A stretch of 64,000 bases of DNA from CAZUAQ01 sp964618455 (GCA_964618455.1 CAZUAQ010000023.1:17312-81311), one strand, 5' to 3'; counted from the first letter of the stretch, positions 42,771-52,011 are shown. Numbers and translations: made by a program. Notes: generated from the sequence alone by a model not told the origin.

Positions 42771-42826
42771 ATGGGAATACATACCACATCATCCCATTTT
42801 GTGGCAAGACATTTTCGGCAAGAAAT
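42771..42826. promoter_or_regulatory. repeats in the mraZ leader, candidate MraZ or other operator
   Basis: Two direct repeats, GGCAAGACAT (42803-42812) and GGCAAGAAAT (42817-42826), are 14 bases apart. Just downstream on the minus strand, ATGGGA (42771-42776) and TCCCAT (42792-42797) form an inverted pair. MraZ binds clustered TGGG-type direct repeats near its own start in other bacteria; these elements differ but occupy the expected place. Unproven. Confidence 0.35.
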
Positions 42827-42867
42827 GCCCCGAAACCTGCAATCTTTTTTGTTAGGTTGTTGTTCGC

Positions 42868-42897
42868 ATTACAGGATGTATATGGGCTTATCCACAA
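42868..42897 (-). promoter_or_regulatory. putative dcw promoter overlapping a DnaA box
   Basis: On the minus strand TTGTGG (42897-42892) and TGTAAT (42873-42868) are 18 bases apart; the -10 matches 5 of 6. Transcription would start near 42861, 150 bases before mraZ. On the plus strand TTATCCACA (42888-42896) is a perfect 9-base DnaA box covering the -35. Confidence 0.45.
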
Positions 42898-43078
42898 CCC
42901 ACATCCGGTAGAGGTGAATCATGGATGGCGCGGTTGAATGGCGGTGGGGCGAAGTGGGAGACGGGAAGGCGACGGGTGGCGGAGCAACGCGCTGGCAAGT
43001 AAGTCTGCGGTTATCATCCAACTGGCGAACAGACGCCCGATCTTTTCCCGAACCCTTCCTCGAGAATATGGATCCATC

Positions 43079-43546
43079 ATGGGGTGCACAAAACACAAGT
43101 ACCGGTTCATCGTTACCGCCGGCGTGGTCTTCGTCGGCGTTGGGATCCTCGCCACGATCGTCGCTCGCGACATCCAGAGGGGACAGTTGCTGGGTCGAAC
43201 CATGGCGTTGATGTCGCAGGCCCTGTCGGCTTACGTTCAGGAACACGGCGCCATGCCCGGCGGCTATGAGGATCTTGTCGCATCCGGCATTCTGGCGGGC
43301 GATGAGCAATCAGGCTACATCGTCGGCGGGATGCGGCAGCGGCTGTATCTCCATGAGGACCTCGATGTCGCGTGGGGGATCGATCTGGCCGAAGTGCGAC
43401 TGGATATGAATACGCTGGTCGATCGAGACTCGGATGAGCCCGTCTATCTCATACGCATCAAGGATCCTGGATTGCTGCATTCGCGAACGGCGGGCATGCC
43501 TTCATCGGTGACGATCTACAAGCAGACGAGGCTGGCGGAGCCATGA
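43079..43546 (+). CDS. hypothetical membrane-anchored protein
   Basis: A 155-residue protein, divergent from mraZ. A short basic N-terminus ('MGCTKHKYR') precedes one membrane span (about 10-29, 'FIVTAGVVFVGVGILATIVA'). A soluble domain then begins with a helix 'ALMSQALSAYVQEHGAMPGGYEDLVASGIL', reminiscent of pseudopilin-type small proteins that end in a 'GxYP..L..L'-like stretch, but the prepilin cleavage site is missing. The start at 43079 places the span correctly; the frame is open further upstream with poor-quality sequence. The ribosome site is weak. Function unknown. Confidence 0.65.
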   Translation: MGCTKHKYRFIVTAGVVFVGVGILATIVARDIQRGQLLGRTMALMSQALSAYVQEHGAMPGGYEDLVASGILAGDEQSGYIVGGMRQRLYLHEDLDVAWGIDLAEVRLDMNTLVDRDSDEPVYLIRIKDPGLLHSRTAGMPSSVTIYKQTRLAEP

Positions 43547-43568
43547 AAGGACTCTTCTGCTTATTCAT

Positions 43569-44080
43569 CTACAAGATTCCGGATGGTGAACACACCGTAC
43601 CGCATTCCGGGCAGCGGCCGCTTACGTTGCCGGTGAGGTCGTAGCCGCAACGGCGACAAGCCGTGCCTTCCCGCTCGCGGCGCCACCGACGGGCGTGGCG
43701 AACATGGCGGACGCCGATCCAGGAGACAAGGATGGCAATCGGAATTCAGAGAGGAATGGTCAGGTGATACCAGCCCCCTCCCATCAGAGAATGGAGGTAT
43801 GGCCTCCAGCGGATCCTCTTGTGAGGGCTCCATCGAATGAGCCAATATGGCGGACCCTCTCGTCGTATATCGAGTGTCGGGTCAGTCACTAATTCGAAAA
43901 CAAGTGAAGCGCCGCTGGCCCCACGACAACGGTACCGTCGAGAAAATGCATGCCCATCATCAGAGGGATACTGATTGCCCAGAGCACACTGAAACCTGCA
44001 AGGGTGACATAGAGAAGCCATGTGCCGAGCGTTCGACGAGGCCTCAGGGGCGGATCACGCGTTGTCTTGTAATTCTGCAT
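43569..44080 (-). pseudogene. broken planctomycete membrane/zinc-ribbon protein
   Basis: Reading from ATG 44080 gives a basic N-terminus and a membrane span ('TWLLYVTLAGFSVLWAISIPLMMGMHF') in one frame that stops near 43889. A second frame continues from there with 'LDIRREGPPYWLIRW' and '...GGGWYHLTIPL', then meets TGA at 43748-43746. In the same frame the sequence resumes with 'IPIAILVSWIGVRHVRHARRWRRE' and the zinc ribbon 'ACRRCGYDLTGNVSG'-'RCPECG', stopping at 43569. From memory, intact planctomycete proteins of this type read 'LTIPLWIP...', so TGA probably replaces a Trp TGG. Together with the frame change this marks a decayed gene. Translational readthrough is the alternative. Confidence 0.72.
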
Positions 44081-44224
44081 GGGCCTATGGCAATGTTCCG
44101 ACTACTCCGGCAGGTCGAAAGAGGACCGGGAGCTTGAGTGCGGACGATTCAGTCTGGAAATACCCCTACCCCCGTATCCTAGCCATAGAAATGGAAACAT
44201 TCTTGAGACCATCGGATCCTCGGA

Positions 44225-46528
44225 TCATTCGGTCGGCGGGTCGCGTTTTGCGCCCTTGCCGCCTTGCTCGATGATGGCCGCCGTCTCGAACAATTCCTCG
44301 GCGAGTTGCCTGCGACCGAGGGACTCCAGGGTGCTGGCAAATACTTTAATGCCGCGCGTCGATTGTTCCGCCTCCGGGTGTCGCCACTTGTGATGATCCT
44401 TGCATGCCTCAGCCAGACCCTCGGCCCCCTCCTCACCCCGGCCCAGCTTCTGCATCGTCATGGCCCATTGGGTAATGGCCCACAGCGTTTCAATATGATC
44501 CTCCTTCAGAACCTTCGTGCGCCACTGCATCACGAGTTCGAGTTCCCGGGCGGCCTCCTCGTACTGCCCGAGGTTCTTGAGGCACACCCCGAGATTGTAA
44601 TGCGCAAACATCGTCGTCGGGTGGTCAAGCCCCAGGGTCGAATCCAGTCCCCTGGTCGCCTGCCGCGCATTCGCCAGTGCGTCCTCCACGTCCCCGTTCC
44701 ATCGCTGACCCCAGGTCAGCGCATCCAGCGTCTGCCACGTGATCGGATGACTCTGCCCGATGGTCGATCGAACGCGCTCATACAGCTCCGACGTCAGGGC
44801 GACCACATGGGCCAGTCCCTCCTCCCCACCGTGGTTTTCTCGCTGGGCCACGAGTTTGAGCATCTCGGTCTGGAACACCCGTGGATCTTCAGCGCCCCAT
44901 ACCGACCGCTGCGCGTCGATGGCCACGTCGAATGCCTCAATCGATTCCTCGAGGCGACGGTAGCTTAACAGGCTCAACGCGCGCGTTCCCAACGCTTCCG
45001 CACGAAGCTCCGCCGTGCCTTCCGGATGCGCTTCGCACAGGCTGAGACACTTTCTCAAATGTTCGAGGGAGCTGGCGGGCCGATTTGCCTCCCGGTAGAG
45101 ATCACCAAGTTCCCAGTGCATCCGCGCCTGAAGCGGAGGGTCGTGGGCAAACCGTGTGTCGACCGCGGATGAGGCATGATCCAGCGCTTCCAGCAGTGTC
45201 ACCTCCGCCTTGCCGAGGCGTTGCGGGTCGAAGTAGCCGAAGATCTCTTCGGTAATGAACGCGTTGATCTGGCCGACCGCCTCGGCGTTGGCTTGCGCTT
45301 CACGTCGAGCAACCGCCTCCGCCTCCTGCATCGCCGCGGCTCTACGCCAGAGAATCGTCGACGAAATCAAGCCCGCTGTGATCAAGACGAAGATGATCGA
45401 TACCGTCCCGACCAGCATGCGATGACGACGAAGATTCTTGTTGATGATGTACCATGTGCTGTCGCGCTTGGCCTCGATCGGTTCACCGTCGAGATATCGC
45501 TGCAGATCGCGCGCCAGTTCCCCCGCACTCTGATAGCGGCGTTCGCGCTCTTTGGACAGCGCCTTCAGCAGGATGGTCTGCACTTCGTCGTCAATCTCCT
45601 TGCGCACCGTGCTGGGCCGCGTGGGCTCCGCATGAATGACGTTGTCCAGCACTTCGCGCATCGTCCCCATCACTTGATAGGGAAACGCGCCGGTCAGCAT
45701 CTGGTACAGAATGACGCCCAGCGCGTAGACATCCGTGCGGATGTCGATCTTGTTGGGAATGCCTTCCGCCTGCTCGGGCGCGGACCACGGCAGGCTGCCG
45801 ACGAACTGTCCCGTGACGGTCATCATCTGAGGCCGGCTCTCGTCGGTCACCTGCCCGACCGCCATTTTTGCCAGCCCGAAGTCGAGGATGTGCGGCTCGC
45901 CTTCCGTGTCGATGCGGATGTTGCCCGGCTTGAGGTCGCGGTGGATGACGCCGCGAATGTGCGCGGCATTGACCGCCTCGGCGATCTTGACGAACAGGCG
46001 CAGCGTGCCTTCGATCGAGTCCTTCCTGTTCACCATGTACACGTCGAGCGGCTGGCCCGAGATGTAGTCCATCACATAGTAGAAGTTGCCCTTCGCGATG
46101 CCGCTGTCATGGATGTTGACGATATTGGGATGGCGCAACGCGCCGAGAACCTGGACCTCGCGCTCGAAACGCATCTTGTCGCGCTTGCCCGCGAAGGGCC
46201 CTTCCTTCATGACCTTGATGGCGACCCGACGCTTGGTGGCGATTTGAATGGCCTGGTAGACCACGCCCTGCCCCCCGCGATGAATCTCGCGGAGGATTTC
46301 GTAACCGGGAATGCTCTCCATCGGTGAATCGAGGGGCGCGTTCGCGTCGAGGTCGTGGTCAGGCGGCGGACCTTGCGAGCTCGAGCGAGGATAATCCATC
46401 GAAAACGTGTTCTGGGAGGCATGCGGCGACGCCTCCGCGCCCATGCCCATGGCCTCGCGCAACGCGTCATCGAGGCGTGCGTCGTCATTCTTCTCGTTCG
46501 AGCTTTGATCTTCACGTTTTCCGGCCAT
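44225..46528 (-). CDS. Ser/Thr protein kinase with C-terminal TPR domain
   Basis: A Hanks-type kinase of 767 residues. The kinase domain (about 76-350) has the glycine loop 'IHRGGQGVVYQA', Lys105 in 'VAIKVM', 'HRDLKPGN' with Asp198, 'DFGLAK' with Asp216 and 'APEQAEG', so it should be active. A membrane span follows (about 371-394), then a coiled coil and an extracytoplasmic region of tetratricopeptide repeats (about 450-760), the common planctomycete layout for signalling across the membrane. The N-terminal 75 residues are disordered. No partner phosphatase or sigma factor lies next to it. The substrate is unknown. Confidence 0.95.
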   Translation of the reverse strand: MAGKREDQSSNEKNDDARLDDALREAMGMGAEASPHASQNTFSMDYPRSSSQGPPPDHDLDANAPLDSPMESIPGYEILREIHRGGQGVVYQAIQIATKRRVAIKVMKEGPFAGKRDKMRFEREVQVLGALRHPNIVNIHDSGIAKGNFYYVMDYISGQPLDVYMVNRKDSIEGTLRLFVKIAEAVNAAHIRGVIHRDLKPGNIRIDTEGEPHILDFGLAKMAVGQVTDESRPQMMTVTGQFVGSLPWSAPEQAEGIPNKIDIRTDVYALGVILYQMLTGAFPYQVMGTMREVLDNVIHAEPTRPSTVRKEIDDEVQTILLKALSKERERRYQSAGELARDLQRYLDGEPIEAKRDSTWYIINKNLRRHRMLVGTVSIIFVLITAGLISSTILWRRAAAMQEAEAVARREAQANAEAVGQINAFITEEIFGYFDPQRLGKAEVTLLEALDHASSAVDTRFAHDPPLQARMHWELGDLYREANRPASSLEHLRKCLSLCEAHPEGTAELRAEALGTRALSLLSYRRLEESIEAFDVAIDAQRSVWGAEDPRVFQTEMLKLVAQRENHGGEEGLAHVVALTSELYERVRSTIGQSHPITWQTLDALTWGQRWNGDVEDALANARQATRGLDSTLGLDHPTTMFAHYNLGVCLKNLGQYEEAARELELVMQWRTKVLKEDHIETLWAITQWAMTMQKLGRGEEGAEGLAEACKDHHKWRHPEAEQSTRGIKVFASTLESLGRRQLAEELFETAAIIEQGGKGAKRDPPTE

Positions 46529-46760
46529 CGAGAGCGCACTCGCGAAGAAGGTGACAGGACGCCACTATTCTAAGCCAATCAGAGCCGAGGTGATAGCGGG
46601 CAACACAATCCTGACACAACCCCTGAACCAGGGGCGCTCAATATTGGAACATTGTCGAATCACCGCCCGTGTACAGAAATGGATGGAAAGGGAGCGGTGG
46701 TTTCACCGTGCGCAGTACAGATCATGCAGTGAATGAAGCAGAATCGCTTTCACAGGCCCA

Positions 46761-47204
46761 TCACGCCGGCGGCGTTTCGGGCGGGCGGGGCATGTTCTTC
46801 ACGTCGAAGACGTAGAGGCGGCGCTCCATGAGGAGCTCGTCGTTGCCGAAGACCTGGATGCGATGCTCGCCGGGCTCCTCGAACTGCAGGTTGGTGATCC
46901 CGAAGTTCAGCTCCGCCACCATGCGCGGGTCGCGGAACTCGATGGTGCCCTCCTTACTGAACAGCGGCTTGGCCTCCTCGCCGGGACCGGTGAGGACCAG
47001 GCGGATGCGCGTCGTGCCGTGCCCGTTGCTCAGGGCGACGTGAATGGCCAGTTGGCGGTGCGTGGCGGGGAACTGCCGCACGGTGATCGTCGAAAACGTG
47101 CCCAGGAGCGTGCACTTTTTCGTGGCAGGGTCCTGGTAGATCGAATCGCAGAGGATGACCGCCAGGACCATCGGCGCCGGCGGGCCGAGACGTTCATCAG
47201 CCAT
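46761..47204 (-). CDS. DUF6941-like hypothetical protein
   Basis: A 147-residue soluble beta-rich protein: 'MVLAVILCDSIYQDPATKKCTLLGTFSTITVRQFPATHRQLAIHVALSNGHG' then a beta-sandwich-like second half ending in 'GEHRIQVFGNDELLMERRLYVFDV'. The 'LCD...KxxLxGxF' opening resembles DUF6941, whose role is unknown. This family assignment is from memory. GAAAGGA lies 6-8 bases before the ATG, a good site. It sits 173 bases downstream of the TPR-YggX gene on the same strand, possibly in one transcript. Confidence 0.75.
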   Translation of the reverse strand: MADERLGPPAPMVLAVILCDSIYQDPATKKCTLLGTFSTITVRQFPATHRQLAIHVALSNGHGTTRIRLVLTGPGEEAKPLFSKEGTIEFRDPRMVAELNFGITNLQFEEPGEHRIQVFGNDELLMERRLYVFDVKNMPRPPETPPA

Positions 47205-47377
47205 GGTGCGTTCCTTTCCTCGTCAGAGGGACCGGCCGGAGGTTCGTCGAAAGGCCGGGGGTTGAAAGGGACAGTCCCCGATTTACCATCTTCGCTCCGC
47301 ACCAGCCAACACCGTAGGCGAACTACATGACCCCTTCCTGCAAGACGGGGACGATCCCTTGACCTCTGCCGGCGTTG

Positions 47378-47977
47378 TCACGCTTGCAGGTTGAGGAATT
47401 CCTTCATGTGCTGATCGTACAGTTCGGCATGGTGCGGGTCGGCGAAGTTCAGCCGAAGCTCGTTGATCACCTTCGTGCCCATGTGGATCCATTCGGTCCA
47501 GCAGGCCTGGCAGATGTTGGCGAGAACCTTTTCGCCGAGTTCGCCCTTGAAGGGGCGCTCCTTGAGGGCCGGGCGGACCTGGTTGCAGCGGTAGCACTGC
47601 ACCTCGCCCTCGCCGGTCTCGACGGCAGCCTGCGGCGCGGCGTCGGCCACCTCAGGCGGCTCCTCGCCGAGTTCCCGCATCAACTCGCCCATGGCGTTCC
47701 GCGGCATGAGGTCGCCGCGGCTGTTGGCGATGTCGAAGCCCATGCGGAGCGTGGCGATGGCGTCGCCCTTCTTGCCCGCCTTGACCTGGGCCTCGGCCAG
47801 CATCTGGTACGCCTTGGAGTTCTGGTTGTTGATCTCCAGCACGCGCTCGAAGGAGGGAATGGCCTCTTCCGCCGATCCACCATCCATCAACGCCTTGCCC
47901 AGGCTGAAATGGCCGAGTTCGTTGTCCGGATCGTCCGCCGCCATCTTCCGGAACTGTTCGATGCGTGTCTCATCCAT
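47378..47977 (-). CDS. TPR domain fused to YggX-like Fe(2+)-trafficking domain
   Basis: A 199-residue fusion. Residues 1-85 form about two tetratricopeptide repeats ('ELGHFSLGKALMDGGSAEEAIPSFERVLEINNQNSKAYQMLAEAQVKAGKKGDAIATL'). Residues 125-199 align by eye with YggX, which protects Fe-S clusters and traffics iron: 'RPFKGELGEKVLANI', 'CWTEWIHMGTKVINELRLNF' and a final 'MKEFLNLQ'. Unlike the E. coli protein it has two CxxC pairs (Cys128/131 and Cys156/159), able to hold Zn or Fe. AAGGAGA lies six bases before the ATG. The role in iron homeostasis or oxidative stress is inferred. Confidence 0.88.
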   Translation of the reverse strand: MDETRIEQFRKMAADDPDNELGHFSLGKALMDGGSAEEAIPSFERVLEINNQNSKAYQMLAEAQVKAGKKGDAIATLRMGFDIANSRGDLMPRNAMGELMRELGEEPPEVADAAPQAAVETGEGEVQCYRCNQVRPALKERPFKGELGEKVLANICQACWTEWIHMGTKVINELRLNFADPHHAELYDQHMKEFLNLQA

Positions 47978-48120
47978 GGTGCCGTCTCCTTAGCAATCCA
48001 CTCCGGGCAGTGCGCCTCTCCCGGCAAGCGGTTATAGCACCGGACAGGTACGATTTCAAACGGAGGGTGCAGCGGGCGTATGAAAGTGCGGTGGCGGCTG
48101 CTGCTCACAACAGAGCGGGT

Positions 48121-49605
48121 TCAGGTTGACGGGACGGCATCGTGATCGCGGGCGGATTGGATGTTCGGCATCAGATCTTCGACGATTCGCTCTGCCGCCG
48201 ACTCGCCGGCGTGGACGCAATCGGGGATGCCGACGCCGCCGAACGCATTCCCCGCCACATCGAGGCCGGGATAACTTGCGAGCTGTTCGCGGATCCGTGC
48301 CACGTGATCGAGATGACCGACCGGGTACTGCGGCATGGAGCGCGGCCAGCGCGAGAGATGCGTGAACAGCGGCCGGCCCTGCACACCGAGCAGATCGCGC
48401 AGGTCGGCGAGCACCGCCTCCTCGATCCGCGCATCGTCCCAGCTGTAGACCTCGGGATGCATGGCCCCGCCGAGGAAGGCGCGCATCAGCACGCGACCGT
48501 CGGGGGCACGGCCTTCGAACTTCACGCTACTGAACGTGACGGCGATAAGCGAACGGCGTTCGATGGCGGGGACGACGAAACCGAAGCCGTCGAGCGAGAC
48601 CGGCACCTGATCGCTGCGGAAGGCAAGGCTCATCGTGGCGGAGTCGGCGTAGGTGATCCGGTGCAGGTCCTCTGCCAGGATCGGGTCGATGCTCTGGACC
48701 ATCGCCCCGCTCGCATACGCGGGCGACGCGAGCAGCACGGCGTCGAAAGTTTCGCGGCCCGCCGGCATGGTCACGTGATAGCGCCCCGCTTCGCGTTCGA
48801 TGCCCGTGATCGGCGTGCTCGTGTGCATCGAACCGGCGGGCAGGCGCGACGCCAGCGTATCGATAAGCGTCTGCATGCCGCGACGGAAAGAGACGAACAT
48901 GCTGTAGCGGGCGCCGCTGTCGGAGCGCGCGGACTTCGAGGCCAGCTTCTGATTGGCGCGCATGGCCAGGATGAGGCTGCCATGCTTCTGCTCCATCTCC
49001 AGGAAGCGCGGCATGGTGGCGCGCAAGCTCAGGTACTCGGGATCGGCGGTGTAGATACCGCTGACCAGCGGCTGGGCGACGCGGTCGAGCGCTTCGCGGC
49101 CGAAGCGGCGCGTCACGAAGGACGCCAGCGACTCGTCCCCGTTCGCGCCGTGATCACGACGCGGCAGGATCAGATCCAGCCCCATGCGCATCTTGCCCGG
49201 CCAGGAGAACAGCTTGCTGGTCACGAACGGCAGGATGCGCGTCGGCGCCAGCAGCAGAAAGCCCTCGGGCACGGCGTGCATGACGCCATCGCGCACGACG
49301 AGGGTGCGCCGGAAATTCGGATTCGTGGGGATTAACTGATCGTCGATGCCGAGGCGTTTGGCGAGCTGCAGGGCCCAGGGCTTCTGCGTAATGAAGGAAT
49401 CGGGACCGCCTTCCATGAGAAAGCCATCGCGGAAGGTGGTCGCGATGGATCCGCCGAGCTGATCGCGCGCTTCGTAGAGGTGCACGTCAATCGGCGTCCC
49501 GGACTCCTGAGCCAACTCGGTCAGACGATGAGCGGCGGCCAGGCCGGTGATTCCGCCACCGACGACCGCCACGCGACGCGTACCCTGATTGCCCGCCGTT
49601 TCCAC
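48121..49605 (-). CDS. hemG: protoporphyrinogen oxidase (HemG/HemY type)
   Basis: An FAD amine-oxidase-fold enzyme (494 residues) that oxidises protoporphyrinogen IX (or coproporphyrinogen III) in heme synthesis. It shows the N-terminal dinucleotide motif 'VAVVGGGITGLAAAHRL', 'GGSIATTFRDGFLMEGGPDSFITQKP', 'QPLVSGIYTADPEYLSL' and the C-terminal 'LDVAGNAFGGVGIPDCVHAGESAAERI'. GTG 49605 has AGGTGAGA five bases upstream and is preferred over GTG 49614. No other heme gene is nearby. Which of the two porphyrinogens it uses cannot be told from sequence. Confidence 0.93.
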   Translation of the reverse strand: METAGNQGTRRVAVVGGGITGLAAAHRLTELAQESGTPIDVHLYEARDQLGGSIATTFRDGFLMEGGPDSFITQKPWALQLAKRLGIDDQLIPTNPNFRRTLVVRDGVMHAVPEGFLLLAPTRILPFVTSKLFSWPGKMRMGLDLILPRRDHGANGDESLASFVTRRFGREALDRVAQPLVSGIYTADPEYLSLRATMPRFLEMEQKHGSLILAMRANQKLASKSARSDSGARYSMFVSFRRGMQTLIDTLASRLPAGSMHTSTPITGIEREAGRYHVTMPAGRETFDAVLLASPAYASGAMVQSIDPILAEDLHRITYADSATMSLAFRSDQVPVSLDGFGFVVPAIERRSLIAVTFSSVKFEGRAPDGRVLMRAFLGGAMHPEVYSWDDARIEEAVLADLRDLLGVQGRPLFTHLSRWPRSMPQYPVGHLDHVARIREQLASYPGLDVAGNAFGGVGIPDCVHAGESAAERIVEDLMPNIQSARDHDAVPST

Positions 49606-49876
49606 TGATCTCACCTGCGTTTGAATCCCATTCCGCGGTGAAGGCCCTGGGGCCGGTCCGACTCACCGCGACCCGACATCTTAGTAGCCCGGTGGAACGG
49701 GGTACAGTCGACAGCCTGAAATGGGCCGCCCTGCCAGTCGCGAGCGAATCGGATTATGATGGGATGTGTCGAGAATGGCGATCGGCGATGTTGGAAAGCG
49801 CGAGTGGGGATCAGCTTCGCGTCACACGCGTGGCATGAGGCAAGGGAACACGACGCGCCTCAACGGGGAACTGAAG

Positions 49877-50134
49877 ATGACCACCGACGCATCGAATCTT
49901 CCGGAACTGCTCTGCCCGCTGTGCGATTACAACCTCGTCGTTCAGATCCTCAACTGCAGCGATCGCTGCTCTGAATGCGGGTTTCTGATTCCCGAGTTTG
50001 CGTGTGACCCCCGCGAGACGCTGGAAGAGCGCTGGAATGCGATGGCAAAAGCGACGCGGATACGTCTGCGCAAGGGGCTGACGGGGCCGTACCGTCAATG
50101 GAAACTGCAGAATCCGCGCAAGTCGCGTCGCTGA
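49877..50134 (+). CDS. small planctomycete zinc-ribbon protein
   Basis: An 85-residue protein with a four-cysteine zinc ribbon 'LCPLCDYNLVVQILNCSDRCSECGFLIPE', a variant of the 'CxxCGYDLxGNxSGxCPECG' module common in Planctomycetota. A helical, basic C-terminus follows. It has no membrane span, unlike most proteins carrying this module. GGGGAA lies seven bases before ATG 49877; upstream in-frame starts exist without ribosome sites. Function unknown. Confidence 0.75.
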   Translation: MTTDASNLPELLCPLCDYNLVVQILNCSDRCSECGFLIPEFACDPRETLEERWNAMAKATRIRLRKGLTGPYRQWKLQNPRKSRR

Positions 50135-50224
50135 CCGATCCGATAATTCGCTACAATCACACGGACAGTCTCTTCGTCATTTGATCATTCATCATTCGGA
50201 TCTCTTCATATCCCAGGGAGCTTC

Positions 50225-51946
50225 ATGATGCGACGTACTTCATCGCTGCCGACCCGACCTGCTTTGATCATTGCCATGATGTTGCTGGCTGTGGGCGTCT
50301 TCCCGACATTCGGGCGTCCGATCGAAACGCAGATCGGGCCGACCACGCGCACCCGACATGGGGCAGTGGTGTCGGTCTCGCTCGATGCGTCAAAGATCGG
50401 CCGCGACGCGCTGATACGTGGCGGAACGGCGGTGGATGCGGCGGTGGCGACCGCCTTCGCGCTGGCGGTCACGTTTCCGGAAGCAGGCAACATCGGCGGC
50501 GGTGGATTCATGCTGGTTCATCCCGGGCCGGGCAAGGAGCCGGTGTTCTTCGATTACCGCGAGCGCGCCCCGGCCGCCGCCACGCGCGACATGTTCGTCC
50601 GCAAGTCGCAACGCACACAGTACCGGCTGGTGGGCGTGCCGGGGACGGTGCGCGGGCTCGCGATGGCCCAGGAGAAGCACGGTCGCCTCGCGTGGCGTGA
50701 TCTGGTTGAACCGGCGGTGACGTTGGCCCGGGAAGGCTTCGTCGTGAATGAGACACTCGCGCGGTCGCTCAATGCGGCGTTGCGCCGGCCCGGCGAGGAG
50801 GCAAACGAGATGCGGCGTGTGCTCGGCAAGCCGGGCGGCGGACGCTGGTCGGCGGGCGATCGTCTCGTGCAGCCGGAACTGGCGAACACGCTGCAGCGGA
50901 TCGCCGTTGACGGACCCGACGCGTTCTACACCGGCCCGATCGCCGAGGCGCTGATCGAGACGCTCGCCGCGCATGGCGGGTTGATCACCACGGAAGACCT
51001 GGCCGACTATCACGCCAAGCAGCGCGAGCCGATCCACGGCACGTTCCGGGGCTACGACGTGTACGGTCCGGCACCGCCCAGTTCCGGCGGCATCTGCATC
51101 GTGCTCATGCTCAACATGCTGGAGACGTTTGACCTGCGCGAGCGCGAAGCGACGCCACGTATGCACCTGACCATCGAAGCGATGCGCCGGGCCTTTCATG
51201 AGCGGGCGCGGCATCTCGGCGACGCCGGCTTCGTGGAGATCCCGGCGCACCTGACGACGAAAACGTTTGCGCGGGAGCTGGCGGAGGGGATCGACCCGAA
51301 GGCGGCGACATCGAGTGTTTCACTCGCCCCGGATCTGCTCGCCCCCGCGAAAGAAAGCGAGCACACCACCCACTTCAGCATCATCGACGCCGACGGCATG
51401 GCGGTCTCGAACACGTACACGCTCGAGCAGAGCTACGGCGGACGGATTATGGTCGAGGGGAGGGGCTTCCTGCTGAACAACGAGATGGGCGACTTCAACC
51501 CCGTACCGGGGGAGACGGATCGCCACGGGCAGATCGGTACGCCCGCCAACCTCGTCGCGCCGGGCAAGCGGATGCTCAGCTCGATGACGCCCGTCCTCGT
51601 GACGAAGGACGGCCGGCCGGTCATGATCACGGGCAGCCCCGGCGGACGGACGATTATCAATACGGTGCTGTGCGTACTGCTGAACCGGCTGGAATACGCG
51701 TTACCGCCACGTCAGTGCGTGGACGCGCCGCGTTACTCAATGACCTGGCTGCCGGACGTGGTGACGGTCGAGCCGTCGATGCTGTTGCGTGACGACGTGA
51801 ACCTCGACGCGCTGAAGTCCATGGGCCACCGCATCACGCCCATCCCCCGCACGCAGGGCGATGCCCACACGATCGTCATCGAACCCGACGGCACGATCGT
51901 CGGCGTGGCCGATCAACGCCGCACCGGCACGGCGGCGGGGTATTGA
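50225..51946 (+). CDS. ggt: gamma-glutamyltransferase
   Basis: An exported N-terminal-nucleophile hydrolase of 573 residues that transfers or hydrolyses gamma-glutamyl groups of glutathione and similar compounds. A signal peptide (about 1-30) precedes the large subunit, with 'GGTAVDAAVATAFALAVTFPEAGNIGGGGFML' and 'YGPAPPSSGGICI'. The maturation site is 'HTTHFSIID' with nucleophile Thr381. The small subunit carries 'GFLLNNEMGDFNPVPG' and 'SSMTPVLVTKDGRPVMITGSPGG'. GGGAG lies before the ATG pair at 50225/50228. It is probably periplasmic, with a role in peptide or glutathione salvage. Confidence 0.96.
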   Translation: MMRRTSSLPTRPALIIAMMLLAVGVFPTFGRPIETQIGPTTRTRHGAVVSVSLDASKIGRDALIRGGTAVDAAVATAFALAVTFPEAGNIGGGGFMLVHPGPGKEPVFFDYRERAPAAATRDMFVRKSQRTQYRLVGVPGTVRGLAMAQEKHGRLAWRDLVEPAVTLAREGFVVNETLARSLNAALRRPGEEANEMRRVLGKPGGGRWSAGDRLVQPELANTLQRIAVDGPDAFYTGPIAEALIETLAAHGGLITTEDLADYHAKQREPIHGTFRGYDVYGPAPPSSGGICIVLMLNMLETFDLREREATPRMHLTIEAMRRAFHERARHLGDAGFVEIPAHLTTKTFARELAEGIDPKAATSSVSLAPDLLAPAKESEHTTHFSIIDADGMAVSNTYTLEQSYGGRIMVEGRGFLLNNEMGDFNPVPGETDRHGQIGTPANLVAPGKRMLSSMTPVLVTKDGRPVMITGSPGGRTIINTVLCVLLNRLEYALPPRQCVDAPRYSMTWLPDVVTVEPSMLLRDDVNLDALKSMGHRITPIPRTQGDAHTIVIEPDGTIVGVADQRRTGTAAGY

Positions 51947-52011
51947 ATCTCGATCATTCAAGCGTGGAAAGTCGGGGGGGCACAAGACACACTGCCTGAA
52001 TCGACGATGAT

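Noticed and set aside
43543..43644. 34-codon plus-strand frame overlapping the stop at 43546
   Set aside because: It lies antisense to the zinc-ribbon remnant and has no features beyond an ATGA overlap.
45176..46327. A 383-codon plus-strand frame
   Set aside because: Antisense to the kinase domain, whose motifs are intact.
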